A stretch of 7,041 bases of DNA from Actinomycetes bacterium (GTDB taxonomy: Bacteria; Actinomycetota; Aquicultoria; CAJVYJ01; JAUVQD01). A program made the translations under genes and the position numbers. The notes below the pieces were generated by a model. That model was given only the letters and a program-made list of their open reading frames with translations, did not search any database and had not been told where the DNA came from. The DNA is taken from assembly GCA_030666075.1 (NCBI GenBank), contig DAOUYN010000047.1, positions 1-7,041 on the forward strand, read 5' to 3'. Positions 1 to 5,737 of this stretch are shown in pieces; the first letter of the stretch is position 1, and the number at the start of each line of letters is the position of its first letter.

Positions 1-723
1 CTCGGGTTTCTCTTCGTCTTCACGGTGCTATTCATCGTCTTCCTGGGCCAGATGCGCCCGGCTTGGTTGCGCAGTCGGGCCGCAAAACCGCTTATCGCTA
101 TAGTTTTCTTTACTTTGCTGATGGTAGCCGGCTCAGCTCGCTTTGGGGCCAACTTCGGGGCCCTGGTGATGCTCGGAGTATCTCTTCCATATGTCTTTGC
201 GCTGATAGTCGGTGACAGCCCGCAACGACGGGGGCGCCTATCCATAATGGCCGGCGCTTTTGCCGCCGCCATAGTCGTCTTGACCGTCATTTATGATGTG
301 CTCCAGTTACCGGGGGCGCAATCGCACGTTGCCCGCTCTCTTTCATGGGTCAGCAATGACCCCGCTTTTGCCTTGAATCTCATCACGACGAAGCTAAGCA
401 AGAATTTGGAAGAGGCGTTTTTTGTGCTGATATCCAGAGGTGGCCTACTCTTCTTATCGGTCCTTGGGTCTCTCGTTTTCGCGATACGCAAGGAGCTCTC
501 CACGTCCCTGGGCGACTTCCCGATATTCAAACGTGTCTTGCCGGGGATAATCGCCGGCGCTGTTATCGCCTTTCTCATCAACGATACGGGCATCGAACCC
601 CTGCTTATCATCCTCTTCTACGCTTTAGCAGCCCTTCTCTACCTCTATCTATCCGTGGAGCGCGTGGCGGATCCTGCGGACGCCTCGGTGAAACACGTCG
701 ATAACGAACGCATGTTTGCATAA
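1..723 (+). CDS. Polytopic membrane protein, 3' part only (function unknown)
   Basis: The reading frame is open from the first base, so the gene begins upstream; the GTG at 25 is internal to an already hydrophobic stretch and is unlikely to be the true start. The visible 240 residues form about six or seven hydrophobic segments (roughly residues 1-18, 30-45, 50-70, 84-101, 140-162, 179-192 and 199-218), with Arg/Lys-rich loops between them and a short hydrophilic tail at the C-terminus. This indicates an integral inner-membrane protein. A small polar motif, INDTGI at about 193-198, interrupts two hydrophobic segments near the end. I have an impression of similar IND(S/T)GI motifs at the ends of large actinobacterial and clostridial membrane proteins, but I cannot name the family. 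The last codons carry the lexA SOS box. It ends in TAA, 55 bp before lexA, which has its own promoter. I am confident it is a real membrane-protein gene, but not of its function. Confidence 0.75.
   Translation, partial: LGFLFVFTVLFIVFLGQMRPAWLRSRAAKPLIAIVFFTLLMVAGSARFGANFGALVMLGVSLPYVFALIVGDSPQRRGRLSIMAGAFAAAIVVLTVIYDVLQLPGAQSHVARSLSWVSNDPAFALNLITTKLSKNLEEAFFVLISRGGLLFLSVLGSLVFAIRKELSTSLGDFPIFKRVLPGIIAGAVIAFLINDTGIEPLLIILFYALAALLYLYLSVERVADPADASVKHVDNERMFA
705..718 (+). promoter_or_regulatory. SOS box (LexA operator) upstream of lexA
   Basis: The sequence CGAACGCATGTTTG has half-sites CGAAC and GTTTG separated by GCAT. It fits the Gram-positive LexA operator consensus CGAAC-N4-GTTYG, as described for Bacillus and actinobacteria, with a single departure from perfect dyad symmetry. 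It lies inside the last codons of the upstream membrane-protein gene, 60 bp before the lexA ATG, and overlaps the proposed -35 element (716-721). Binding there would block RNA polymerase, giving the usual LexA autorepression. The site is seen directly; its use is inferred. Confidence 0.82.
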
Positions 724-744
724 TCGTTTTCGCTATGGTATACA
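716..744 (+). promoter_or_regulatory. Probable lexA promoter
   Basis: A weak -35 (TTGCAT, 716-721) is followed by a 17-bp spacer and a -10 (TATACA, 739-744). The -10 is preceded by TG at 736-737, making an extended -10. The -35 overlaps the right half of the SOS box. The overlapping TATGGT at 734-739 is a less attractive alternative -10. Transcription would start near 751, leaving a short leader of under 30 nt before the lexA start codon. This is assignment by eye to the sigma-70/sigma-A consensus; no start site is known. Confidence 0.55.
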
Positions 745-767
745 TTCTTCAGTAACCATGTGGCGAT

Positions 768-773
768 AAGGAG
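768..773 (+). promoter_or_regulatory. lexA ribosome binding site, which decides the start
   Basis: AAGGAG lies 5 nt before the ATG at 779. A GTG in the same frame at 773 overlaps the last base of this Shine-Dalgarno sequence and so cannot be served by it. The ATG at 779 is therefore the start, removing two residues from the longest open frame. Confidence 0.85.
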
Positions 774-778
774 TGGCT

Positions 779-1387
779 ATGGCGGAAGGCCTAACCGGCA
801 GACAGCAGCAGATACTCGATTTTATCGTCTCCGAGGTCGACATGAAGGGTTATCCACCGAGCGTTCGAGAGATCGGTGCGGCCATCGGCCTTTCTTCCAG
901 CTCGACCGTGCATTCGCATTTGTCAGCTCTAGAGCGCAAAGGTCATATCAAGCGCGACCCTAGCAAACCCCGGGCCCTGTTATTGGCGGAGCGCCAGCGC
1001 CCTTCCTCAAACGACCAGTCGGTCAACGTGCCTCTGTTGGGGCAAGTGGCTGCCGGACAGCCCATCTTGGCCGAGGAGAACATTGAAGACAGACTCTCCT
1101 GGCCGGCCGGCATCGGCTCCGAGCCCACGTTCGCGCTGAGAGTCAAAGGTGACAGCATGATAGACGATGGCATCTTCGACGGTGATATCGTCATGGTGCG
1201 TCGTCAACAAACCGCCGACAGCGGTGAGACGGTAGTGGCAATGATCGACGGCGAAGCGACTGTGAAACGTCTGCGGCGCGAAAACGGCCATATCCAGCTC
1301 GATCCGGCCAACGCGGCGTATGCTCCCATTGTTGCCGATGATATAGCCGTCCTAGGCAAAGTCGTCGGCCTTCTCCGCCAACTCTAG
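779..1387 (+). CDS. lexA: LexA repressor, SOS response regulator
   Basis: Transcriptional repressor of the SOS DNA-damage regulon. On contact with RecA-ssDNA filaments it cleaves itself and frees its operators. At 202 residues it has the usual length of the family. The N-terminal winged helix-turn-helix (about 1-70) begins LTGRQQQILDFI and carries the SVREIGAAIGLSSSSTVHSH recognition region and RDPSKPRA, close to the Bacillus/actinobacterial type. The C-terminal S24 peptidase domain (about 82-202) shows the cleavage site A92-G93 (VAAGQP), the nucleophile S126 (GDSMIDDGI) and the general base K163 (ATVKRL). All catalytic elements are intact, so it should be cleavable. Start at ATG 779 is set by AAGGAG at 768-773. 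A matching SOS box lies just upstream, implying autorepression. It is transcribed towards the convergent dap operon. Confidence 0.97.
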   Translation: MAEGLTGRQQQILDFIVSEVDMKGYPPSVREIGAAIGLSSSSTVHSHLSALERKGHIKRDPSKPRALLLAERQRPSSNDQSVNVPLLGQVAAGQPILAEENIEDRLSWPAGIGSEPTFALRVKGDSMIDDGIFDGDIVMVRRQQTADSGETVVAMIDGEATVKRLRRENGHIQLDPANAAYAPIVADDIAVLGKVVGLLRQL

Positions 1388-1485
1388 AGCGTCTGAAAAG
1401 CACCGTTCGCGGCGTTATCCTAGTCCTTCGCGCGGTCGCGTACTTGATGTACGCTCAGTTACTCAGGAACTGCGTCTGCCAAGTC
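1388..1485. repeat. Convergent intergenic region with inverted repeat, possible dispersed element
   Basis: This gap separates the ends of lexA and dapL and contains no credible gene. Its centre is a perfect inverted repeat, GCGTAC at 1438-1443 and GTACGC at 1449-1454, with a 5-nt loop TTGAT. An alternative stem, CGCG at 1429-1432 with 1437-1440, would compete with it. The 7-mer GCGTCTG occurs on the same strand at both edges (1389-1395 and 1472-1478). A palindrome, CTCTAGAG, spans the lexA stop codon at 1382-1389. No T-run follows the hairpin on either strand, so it is not a canonical intrinsic terminator. The compact hairpin framed by direct repeats resembles a small repetitive extragenic element, but copy number cannot be judged from one window. 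Confidence 0.45.
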
Positions 1486-2643
1486 TTAGATAGCCTCAGC
1501 TATCCGGTCCACGGCTTCCTTGAGACGGTCGTCCGGGGTCGTCAATGATATTCTGATATATCCTTCACCAGAAGGTCCGTATGCCGAGCCGGGCGAAACC
1601 ACGACGCCGGCCTTATCCAGAATTAGCTTGGCGAAACTGGCAGAAGTATGACCCTGTGGGACCTCTATCCAGATATATACGGCCGCCTGCGGCGAACGGG
1701 CCTTTAGCCCCAATTTTCCCAACAGAGACATGACCAGTTCCCGTCGGCGGGTATAGATAGCGGTCATGTCGTCGATGATGTCCTGCGGCCCTTCCAGGGC
1801 CACGATTCCCGCCTTTTGGATGGCGTTGAATATTCCGGAGTCGATATTGGATTTGACCCGGCCCACGGCCTCGATGACTTCCTCGCTTCCGGCTACCCAG
1901 CCGATGCGCCAGCCGGTCATATTATAGGTCTTAGACAGTGAGTGGAATTCGACGCCTACATCGAGAGCACCCGGCGTTGCCAGGAAGCTCGGGGCCTCGT
2001 AACCGTCGTAGGTGATCTCAGAATACGGAAAGTCGTGGGCCACGACGATCTCGTTTTCCTTCGCGAACTCGACTACCTCGGCGAAGAAGCCCTCTGCGAC
2101 AATTGCTGAAGTCGGGTTGTTCGGGTAATTCAAAAACATCAGCTTCGCTTTCGCGGCCACATCCGCCGGGATAGCGCCCAGGTCCGGCAGAAAATTATTT
2201 TCGGCCAGCAGCGGCATGAAATGACTCTCTCCCCCGGCCAGGATCGTGCCGGAATTATAGACGGGATAGCCGGGGTCCGGCACTAATACGACATCGCCCG
2301 GATCGACATAGGCGATATGGATATGCGCGATACCTTCCTTTGACCCGACTAGCGGCAGAACCTGCGTGTCCGGATCTAGATCGACATCAAAACGCCTTTT
2401 GTACCAGCGGGAAATGGCCGCCCTGAACTCCGGCAACCCGAAATATGAGGGGTAGCGATGATTCACCGGATCATTGATCTCTTTACTCATCGCCTCGATG
2501 ATATGTGCAGGAGTCGGCTCGACCGGATCGCCGATGCCGAGACTAATGACATCAACACCCTCTGCTCTCTTGGCCGCTATCTTTCTGTCGATCTCCGCGA
2601 ATAGATACGGCGGTAGGTTGGCGATTCTGGTTGCGCTTTTCAA
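1486..2643 (-). CDS. dapL: LL-diaminopimelate aminotransferase (DapL)
   Basis: PLP-dependent fold-type I aminotransferase that converts tetrahydrodipicolinate directly to LL-diaminopimelate with glutamate as amino donor, bypassing the acylated DapD/DapC/DapE route. The 385 residues contain the substrate-loop region [11 protein letters not shown] (35-45), N175 in NYPNNPT, D204 in [10 protein letters not shown], the Schiff-base lysine K238 in [15 protein letters not shown], and the carboxylate-binding R364 in YIRISL. The N-terminus ([12 protein letters not shown]) and length resemble the shorter, archaeal-type DapL2 group rather than the roughly 410-residue plant/chlamydial type. The start is TTG at 2643, with AAGGAG at 2651-2656 placed 7 nt upstream; the nearby ATG at 2648 is in the dapF frame. 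It overlaps dapF by 4 nt (TTGA). Other class-I aminotransferases share these motifs, but adjacency to dapF strongly favours DapL. Confidence 0.9.
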   Translation of the reverse strand: MKSATRIANLPPYLFAEIDRKIAAKRAEGVDVISLGIGDPVEPTPAHIIEAMSKEINDPVNHRYPSYFGLPEFRAAISRWYKRRFDVDLDPDTQVLPLVGSKEGIAHIHIAYVDPGDVVLVPDPGYPVYNSGTILAGGESHFMPLLAENNFLPDLGAIPADVAAKAKLMFLNYPNNPTSAIVAEGFFAEVVEFAKENEIVVAHDFPYSEITYDGYEAPSFLATPGALDVGVEFHSLSKTYNMTGWRIGWVAGSEEVIEAVGRVKSNIDSGIFNAIQKAGIVALEGPQDIIDDMTAIYTRRRELVMSLLGKLGLKARSPQAAVYIWIEVPQGHTSASFAKLILDKAGVVVSPGSAYGPSGEGYIRISLTTPDDRLKEAVDRIAEAI

Positions 2644-3485
2644 TCCATCTCTCCTTGTATTTGACCCGTGAACACTTCTTCAGCCGGTCCCGTCATCATG
2701 ACATTATCCGTCGACGACCACTCTATAAACAGCGTGCCGCCGGGCAAGTCTACCCGCGCGGAGCGGTCGCTCAATCCATTTAGGTGGGCCGCCACTAAGG
2801 CGGCGCAAGCACCCGTACCACAAGCGAGCGTTTCCCCTACCCCTCGCTCCCAAACGCGCACTTTCAGATGGTCCGCCGACTTGACCTCGACAAACTCGAT
2901 GTTGGCTTTTTGCGGGAAGAGCGATGCGCTCTCAAGAAGCGCTCCCCTGCTCGCAACCGGCGCCTGAGCAACGTCATCGACGAACGTGACCGCGTGCGGG
3001 TTACCCATGGATATCGCGCTCAGACGATATTCCGTGCCTTTTATATCCAAACCCTCGTCGATAAAGCGCTCTAAGTCAGAATTTAGCGGTATCTTTGCCG
3101 CCGCCAACTCCGGGGGCCCCATATCAACCGTGATCGCGCCCACCGCCCCGTTCTCGACCGCCAACTCGACGTTCTTTATTCCCGCCCTCGTCTCGAGCGA
3201 TAAAGCGGTGCTCCGCTCGATGTGGTCGAATATATATTTCGCAAAGACCCTGATGCCATTCCCGCACATCTCGGCGATCGAACCGTCGGCATTGTAATAG
3301 TTCATGAAGTAATCAGCCGTCTCGGACTCGTTCACCAAGATCAGGCCGTCGGCGCCGATGCCAAAGTGGCGGTCGCATAGCGACTTGATCGCACCAGGCG
3401 TCAGCTTAACAACGCCCTTCATGTCCTCAATGACGATGAAGTCGTTCCCCAAGCCCTGAGATTTTGTGAATTTTAGTAAACTCAT
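2640..3485 (-). CDS. dapF: Diaminopimelate epimerase
   Basis: Cytoplasmic PLP-independent epimerase interconverting LL- and meso-diaminopimelate, the last step before lysine (via LysA) and before peptidoglycan cross-linking. The 281 residues show the family's two pseudo-symmetric halves. Motifs are the N-terminal [18 protein letters not shown] (45-50), the first catalytic cysteine C74 in [13 protein letters not shown]162-P163 in MGNPHAV, the RxxE-type segment [17 protein letters not shown], and the second catalytic cysteine C222 within it. Length is normal and both cysteines are present. The ATG at 3485 gives the standard N-terminus but has no clear Shine-Dalgarno, so translation is probably coupled to miaA, which ends 14 nt upstream. 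Its stop overlaps the TTG start of dapL, which uses its product-side partner reaction, so the two enzymes are likely co-translated. Confidence 0.97.
   Translation of the reverse strand: MSLLKFTKSQGLGNDFIVIEDMKGVVKLTPGAIKSLCDRHFGIGADGLILVNESETADYFMNYYNADGSIAEMCGNGIRVFAKYIFDHIERSTALSLETRAGIKNVELAVENGAVGAITVDMGPPELAAAKIPLNSDLERFIDEGLDIKGTEYRLSAISMGNPHAVTFVDDVAQAPVASRGALLESASLFPQKANIEFVEVKSADHLKVRVWERGVGETLACGTGACAALVAAHLNGLSDRSARVDLPGGTLFIEWSSTDNVMMTGPAEEVFTGQIQGEMD
2651..2656 (-). promoter_or_regulatory. dapL ribosome binding site supporting a TTG start
   Basis: On the minus strand AAGGAG lies 7 nt before TTG at 2643-2641, inside the end of dapF. It decides the unusual TTG start, since no in-frame ATG or GTG nearby gives the expected N-terminus. 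Confidence 0.8.
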
Positions 3486-3499
3486 GGGTCTAAGCTGGC

Positions 3500-4438
3500 T
3501 TAACTTACTATGAATCGCTTCTCGTTGACAAGCGCTGAGATGCGTTCAGCCACATTGCCGGCTTCGAGGCCGGTTACATCGAGCCAGTGGACCCGGGGAT
3601 CAGCCCGGTACCAGGTCATTTGGCGCTTTGCGAACTGCCTCGTCCGCACCCTGATATCCTCCAGCGCCCCGTCTAGCGACTGTTCGCCTCTGAGGTAGGC
3701 GCCGAATTCCTTATATCCTAAGGCTTGCGCCGCCGTTTTCGATAGGCCGCCGTTTTGCTCATATACAGCGCGCACCTCTTCGACCAGGCCCGACTCGACC
3801 ATTCGATCGACGCGCGCATCGATACGTGCGATAAGCTCAGCTCGGGGCAAGGTCAGCCCGACGATCATGAGGTCGTAGATGGACCGGCGCTCCTGCCAGC
3901 GGCGTCGTCGGACGGTGAACGGCAACCCTGTGCGCTCGAAAGCCTCGATCGCCCGGATGACACGCCGGGGATTGCCGGTCTCAACATGATCGAGCGCTTC
4001 GGGGTCGACGGCTTCCAAGCGCTCAAGTAATGCCTCTAGGGATTCGGCCGCCAGTTCCTCTAGCTCTTTCCGCCGCTTTGTGCCGGGTTCGTCGGCATGA
4101 AAGTCTAGCGGGTCGACCACGGCCCGGACATAGAGGCCGGAACCGCCGACAAGCAGCGGCAGGTGCCGGCGTTCGCAGATTTCGGCTATGGCTGCCCGCG
4201 CAGCCGCCTGAAACTGGACGACCGTAAACTCCTCGTGCGGCTCGACGATGTCTATCAGGTGGTGCGGGGCGGCCGATGTCAATTCCGACCCGGGTTTGGC
4301 GGTCCCGATATCCATGTTCCGATACACCTGCATGGAATCGGCAGACACGATCTCGCAGCCTCCCTCGCGAAGAGCAAAAGCGACCGCGACCTCCGACTTA
4401 CCGGTAGCGGTCGGTCCGACGAGCGCCAAGACCTTCAT
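3500..4438 (-). CDS. miaA: tRNA dimethylallyltransferase (MiaA)
   Basis: Transfers the dimethylallyl group of DMAPP to N6 of A37 in tRNAs that read UNN codons, giving i6A, the substrate of MiaB encoded three genes upstream. The 312 residues show a P-loop GPTATGKS (8-15), the A36/A37 recognition region SADSMQVYRNMDIGTAKP (32-49) with the conserved Asp D34, HHLID (59-63), GGSGLY (98-103), RVIRAIE (159-165), the late-domain ALGYKEF (239-245) and RTRQFAKRQMTWYR (265-278). Family length is about 300-320, so it is complete. Serine replaces the more common threonine in GGTGLY, keeping the hydroxyl. The ATG at 4438 shares one base with the AMMECR1-gene stop (TGATG), and I see no Shine-Dalgarno sequence, so translation is likely coupled. 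It is followed by dapF after 14 nt. Confidence 0.97.
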   Translation of the reverse strand: MKVLALVGPTATGKSEVAVAFALREGGCEIVSADSMQVYRNMDIGTAKPGSELTSAAPHHLIDIVEPHEEFTVVQFQAAARAAIAEICERRHLPLLVGGSGLYVRAVVDPLDFHADEPGTKRRKELEELAAESLEALLERLEAVDPEALDHVETGNPRRVIRAIEAFERTGLPFTVRRRRWQERRSIYDLMIVGLTLPRAELIARIDARVDRMVESGLVEEVRAVYEQNGGLSKTAAQALGYKEFGAYLRGEQSLDGALEDIRVRTRQFAKRQMTWYRADPRVHWLDVTGLEAGNVAERISALVNEKRFIVS

Positions 4439-4950
4439 CAGTAACGCGTGACCGTGAATCTTTGGAGTGCGACCGGCTCTCGGTCGGCGATGCCCGCCTT
4501 CTCCCTCGCTATAGCCACCTGATCTTCGACCGTATCCACACCTTCGTGGTCCGGCAGGAGCAGTCCGCGTTTGTCCTGGGTCTCGACAATGACGCCGAAC
4601 TTTTTCGGGTCAAGCTCATCGAGAGAAGCAACGGGCTCCGGGGTCCCCAATACATCGACGGAGAATGTCAGATCCTCCAGCTCCCTGCTGGTTATTGGTG
4701 CAAATCGATGGTCCAGCGTGGCCGAACCAACGGCATTTTGGATGATCTCCTCGGCCAGCGATGGAGTGGTGGGGGCAACGGTCCCGATACAACCGCGGAG
4801 CGCGCCATGCTTTTTGACGCAGACGAAAGCGCCGCCCGGCTCGAGCCATTGCGCCCCGATCGCCGTCGACACTATCGGTAATGGTCTTCTGTTAACAACC
4901 GCCCGGACCGTCTCGCGCGCCAGGATCGTGGGATCAAACATCTTCAGCAT
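4438..4950 (-). CDS. AMMECR1-domain protein (AmmeMemoRadiSam protein A-like)
   Basis: Small soluble protein of 170 residues consisting of essentially one AMMECR1 domain. The family signature LRGCIGT lies at 51-57, preceded by GAFVCVKKHGA and followed by SLAEEIIQNAVGSATLDHRFAPI and the FSVDVLGTPEPV strand. The C-terminal part (QDKRGLLLPDHEGVDT, QRFTVTRY) is also typical. The biochemical role of AMMECR1 is not established. In bacteria and archaea it is commonly paired with a Memo/LigB-like protein and often a radical SAM protein. The open frame continues upstream to 5355, but that part lies within the LigB gene and has no family character. The ATG at 4950 is chosen because GAGG at 4957-4960 precedes it by 6 nt and it gives the usual N-terminus; the ATG at 4941 (MFDP) is the alternative. 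It overlaps the LigB gene by 17 nt and miaA by 1 nt. Confidence 0.9.
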   Translation of the reverse strand: MLKMFDPTILARETVRAVVNRRPLPIVSTAIGAQWLEPGGAFVCVKKHGALRGCIGTVAPTTPSLAEEIIQNAVGSATLDHRFAPITSRELEDLTFSVDVLGTPEPVASLDELDPKKFGVIVETQDKRGLLLPDHEGVDTVEDQVAIAREKAGIADREPVALQRFTVTRY

Positions 4951-5737
4951 CACTCGCCTCAAAGAGGGCGACAGCGTAACCGACCCCGAAAGGACCTTCG
5001 TGCGCCAGTGTGCCCCCCTCAAGTGTGAGATCTTCGAGCGCTCCGGCCAGAGCGATAAATGAACGCAATCCGCATTCAGCCGCCTGTTCAACGAGATCGG
5101 GATCGATTGTGGCGAGATCTTTAAGTCGGCGCGAATTGAAAATAGAAACCACTTCGCTCTCAAAACTTTCGCCGGCCGGTGAAAAACCGTATGGGCTCTC
5201 CGGGCTAAGTTTGTGCGATAGATCGCCGCTGGCCACGAACGCCACCTTGCGGCCCATCGCCTCGGCTGAGCGCTTGACCGCTCGGCCCCAGGCTTCATGA
5301 TCTTGGTAGTCGAGTCCGGATATGGACAGCGAGACGATCGGTCGATCGTCCCCAATAAAGTAGTACGGGACCATCACGCCCCAATCCAGGCCGCGCGCGT
5401 CTTCTATACGTTGGACCGCCAAACCCGCGGTCTCGGCATCTGCGGCTATCGCCTGCGCCAGTTCAACATCGACGGGTAGATCAAACTCGATATCCGGGCG
5501 CCCGAAACGGGCGAACGATCCTTGTGCGCACTGCCCCGTCCGTACGGCGAAGGCCGCTTCTATCATCGGGCTGTGCGGCGAAATAAATACCAGGGTATCC
5601 GGCTGATGCTCTGCCAGAACGGCTCCGACGCGGTCTAAGGCCTCCGCAGTTGCCCGGACCTTGTCCGCCTCGGCTCCGCCGACGGCGGGGATCAACAGCG
5701 GCGGATGCGGAGCCACGATACCGGCTATAATGCTCAT
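4934..5737 (-). CDS. LigB-fold class III extradiol dioxygenase-like protein (Memo/AmmeMemoRadiSam partner)
   Basis: Predicted cytoplasmic 267-residue protein of the LigB/Memo superfamily. Visible family features are APHPPLLIPAVGG at 9-21 (metal-ligand-type H11), FISPHSP at 51-57 (H55), the VMVPYYFI segment at 121-128, ASGDLSHKLSP at 169-179 with H175 at the place of the catalytic histidine, ECGLRS at 221-226, and the C-terminal GPFGVGYAVALFE. These match the metal-binding architecture of class III extradiol dioxygenases, but Memo relatives use the same fold and no dioxygenase substrate is suggested by the context. In many clostridial-type genomes this domain is fused to an AMMECR1 domain; here the AMMECR1 gene follows with a 17-nt overlap. 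The ATG at 5737 overlaps the miaB stop (ATGA), with AAAGGG 5 nt upstream. A longer frame reaching 5764 lies inside miaB and is not used. Confidence 0.85.
   Translation of the reverse strand: MSIIAGIVAPHPPLLIPAVGGAEADKVRATAEALDRVGAVLAEHQPDTLVFISPHSPMIEAAFAVRTGQCAQGSFARFGRPDIEFDLPVDVELAQAIAADAETAGLAVQRIEDARGLDWGVMVPYYFIGDDRPIVSLSISGLDYQDHEAWGRAVKRSAEAMGRKVAFVASGDLSHKLSPESPYGFSPAGESFESEVVSIFNSRRLKDLATIDPDLVEQAAECGLRSFIALAGALEDLTLEGGTLAHEGPFGVGYAVALFEASDAEDV

Noticed and set aside
773..778. GTG start for lexA giving two extra residues
   Set aside because: The GTG overlaps the AAGGAG Shine-Dalgarno; the ATG at 779 has correct spacing and gives the expected N-terminus.
1438..1454. Intrinsic bidirectional terminator for lexA and dapL
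   Set aside because: The stem is only 6 bp and no T-run follows on either strand. It may still aid termination, but the canonical form is absent.
4934..4960. Programmed +1 frameshift joining the LigB-like and AMMECR1 frames at GTT-TGA (prfB-like)
   Set aside because: The Val codon GTT cannot re-pair well on TTT, there is no SD-like stimulator close upstream, and the AMMECR1 gene has its own start and ribosome site.
4571..5062. 163-residue open frame on the + strand opposite the AMMECR1 and LigB genes
   Set aside because: It is antisense to two well-supported genes, has Ser/Arg-rich low-character composition typical of shadow frames, and lacks a recognisable domain or ribosome site.
4951..5355. 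N-terminal extension of the AMMECR1 reading frame, which would make a 305-residue protein
   Set aside because: This stretch lies entirely within the LigB-like gene in another frame, is Arg/Ser-rich with no family character, and the AMMECR1 domain starts normally at 4950 behind its own GAGG.
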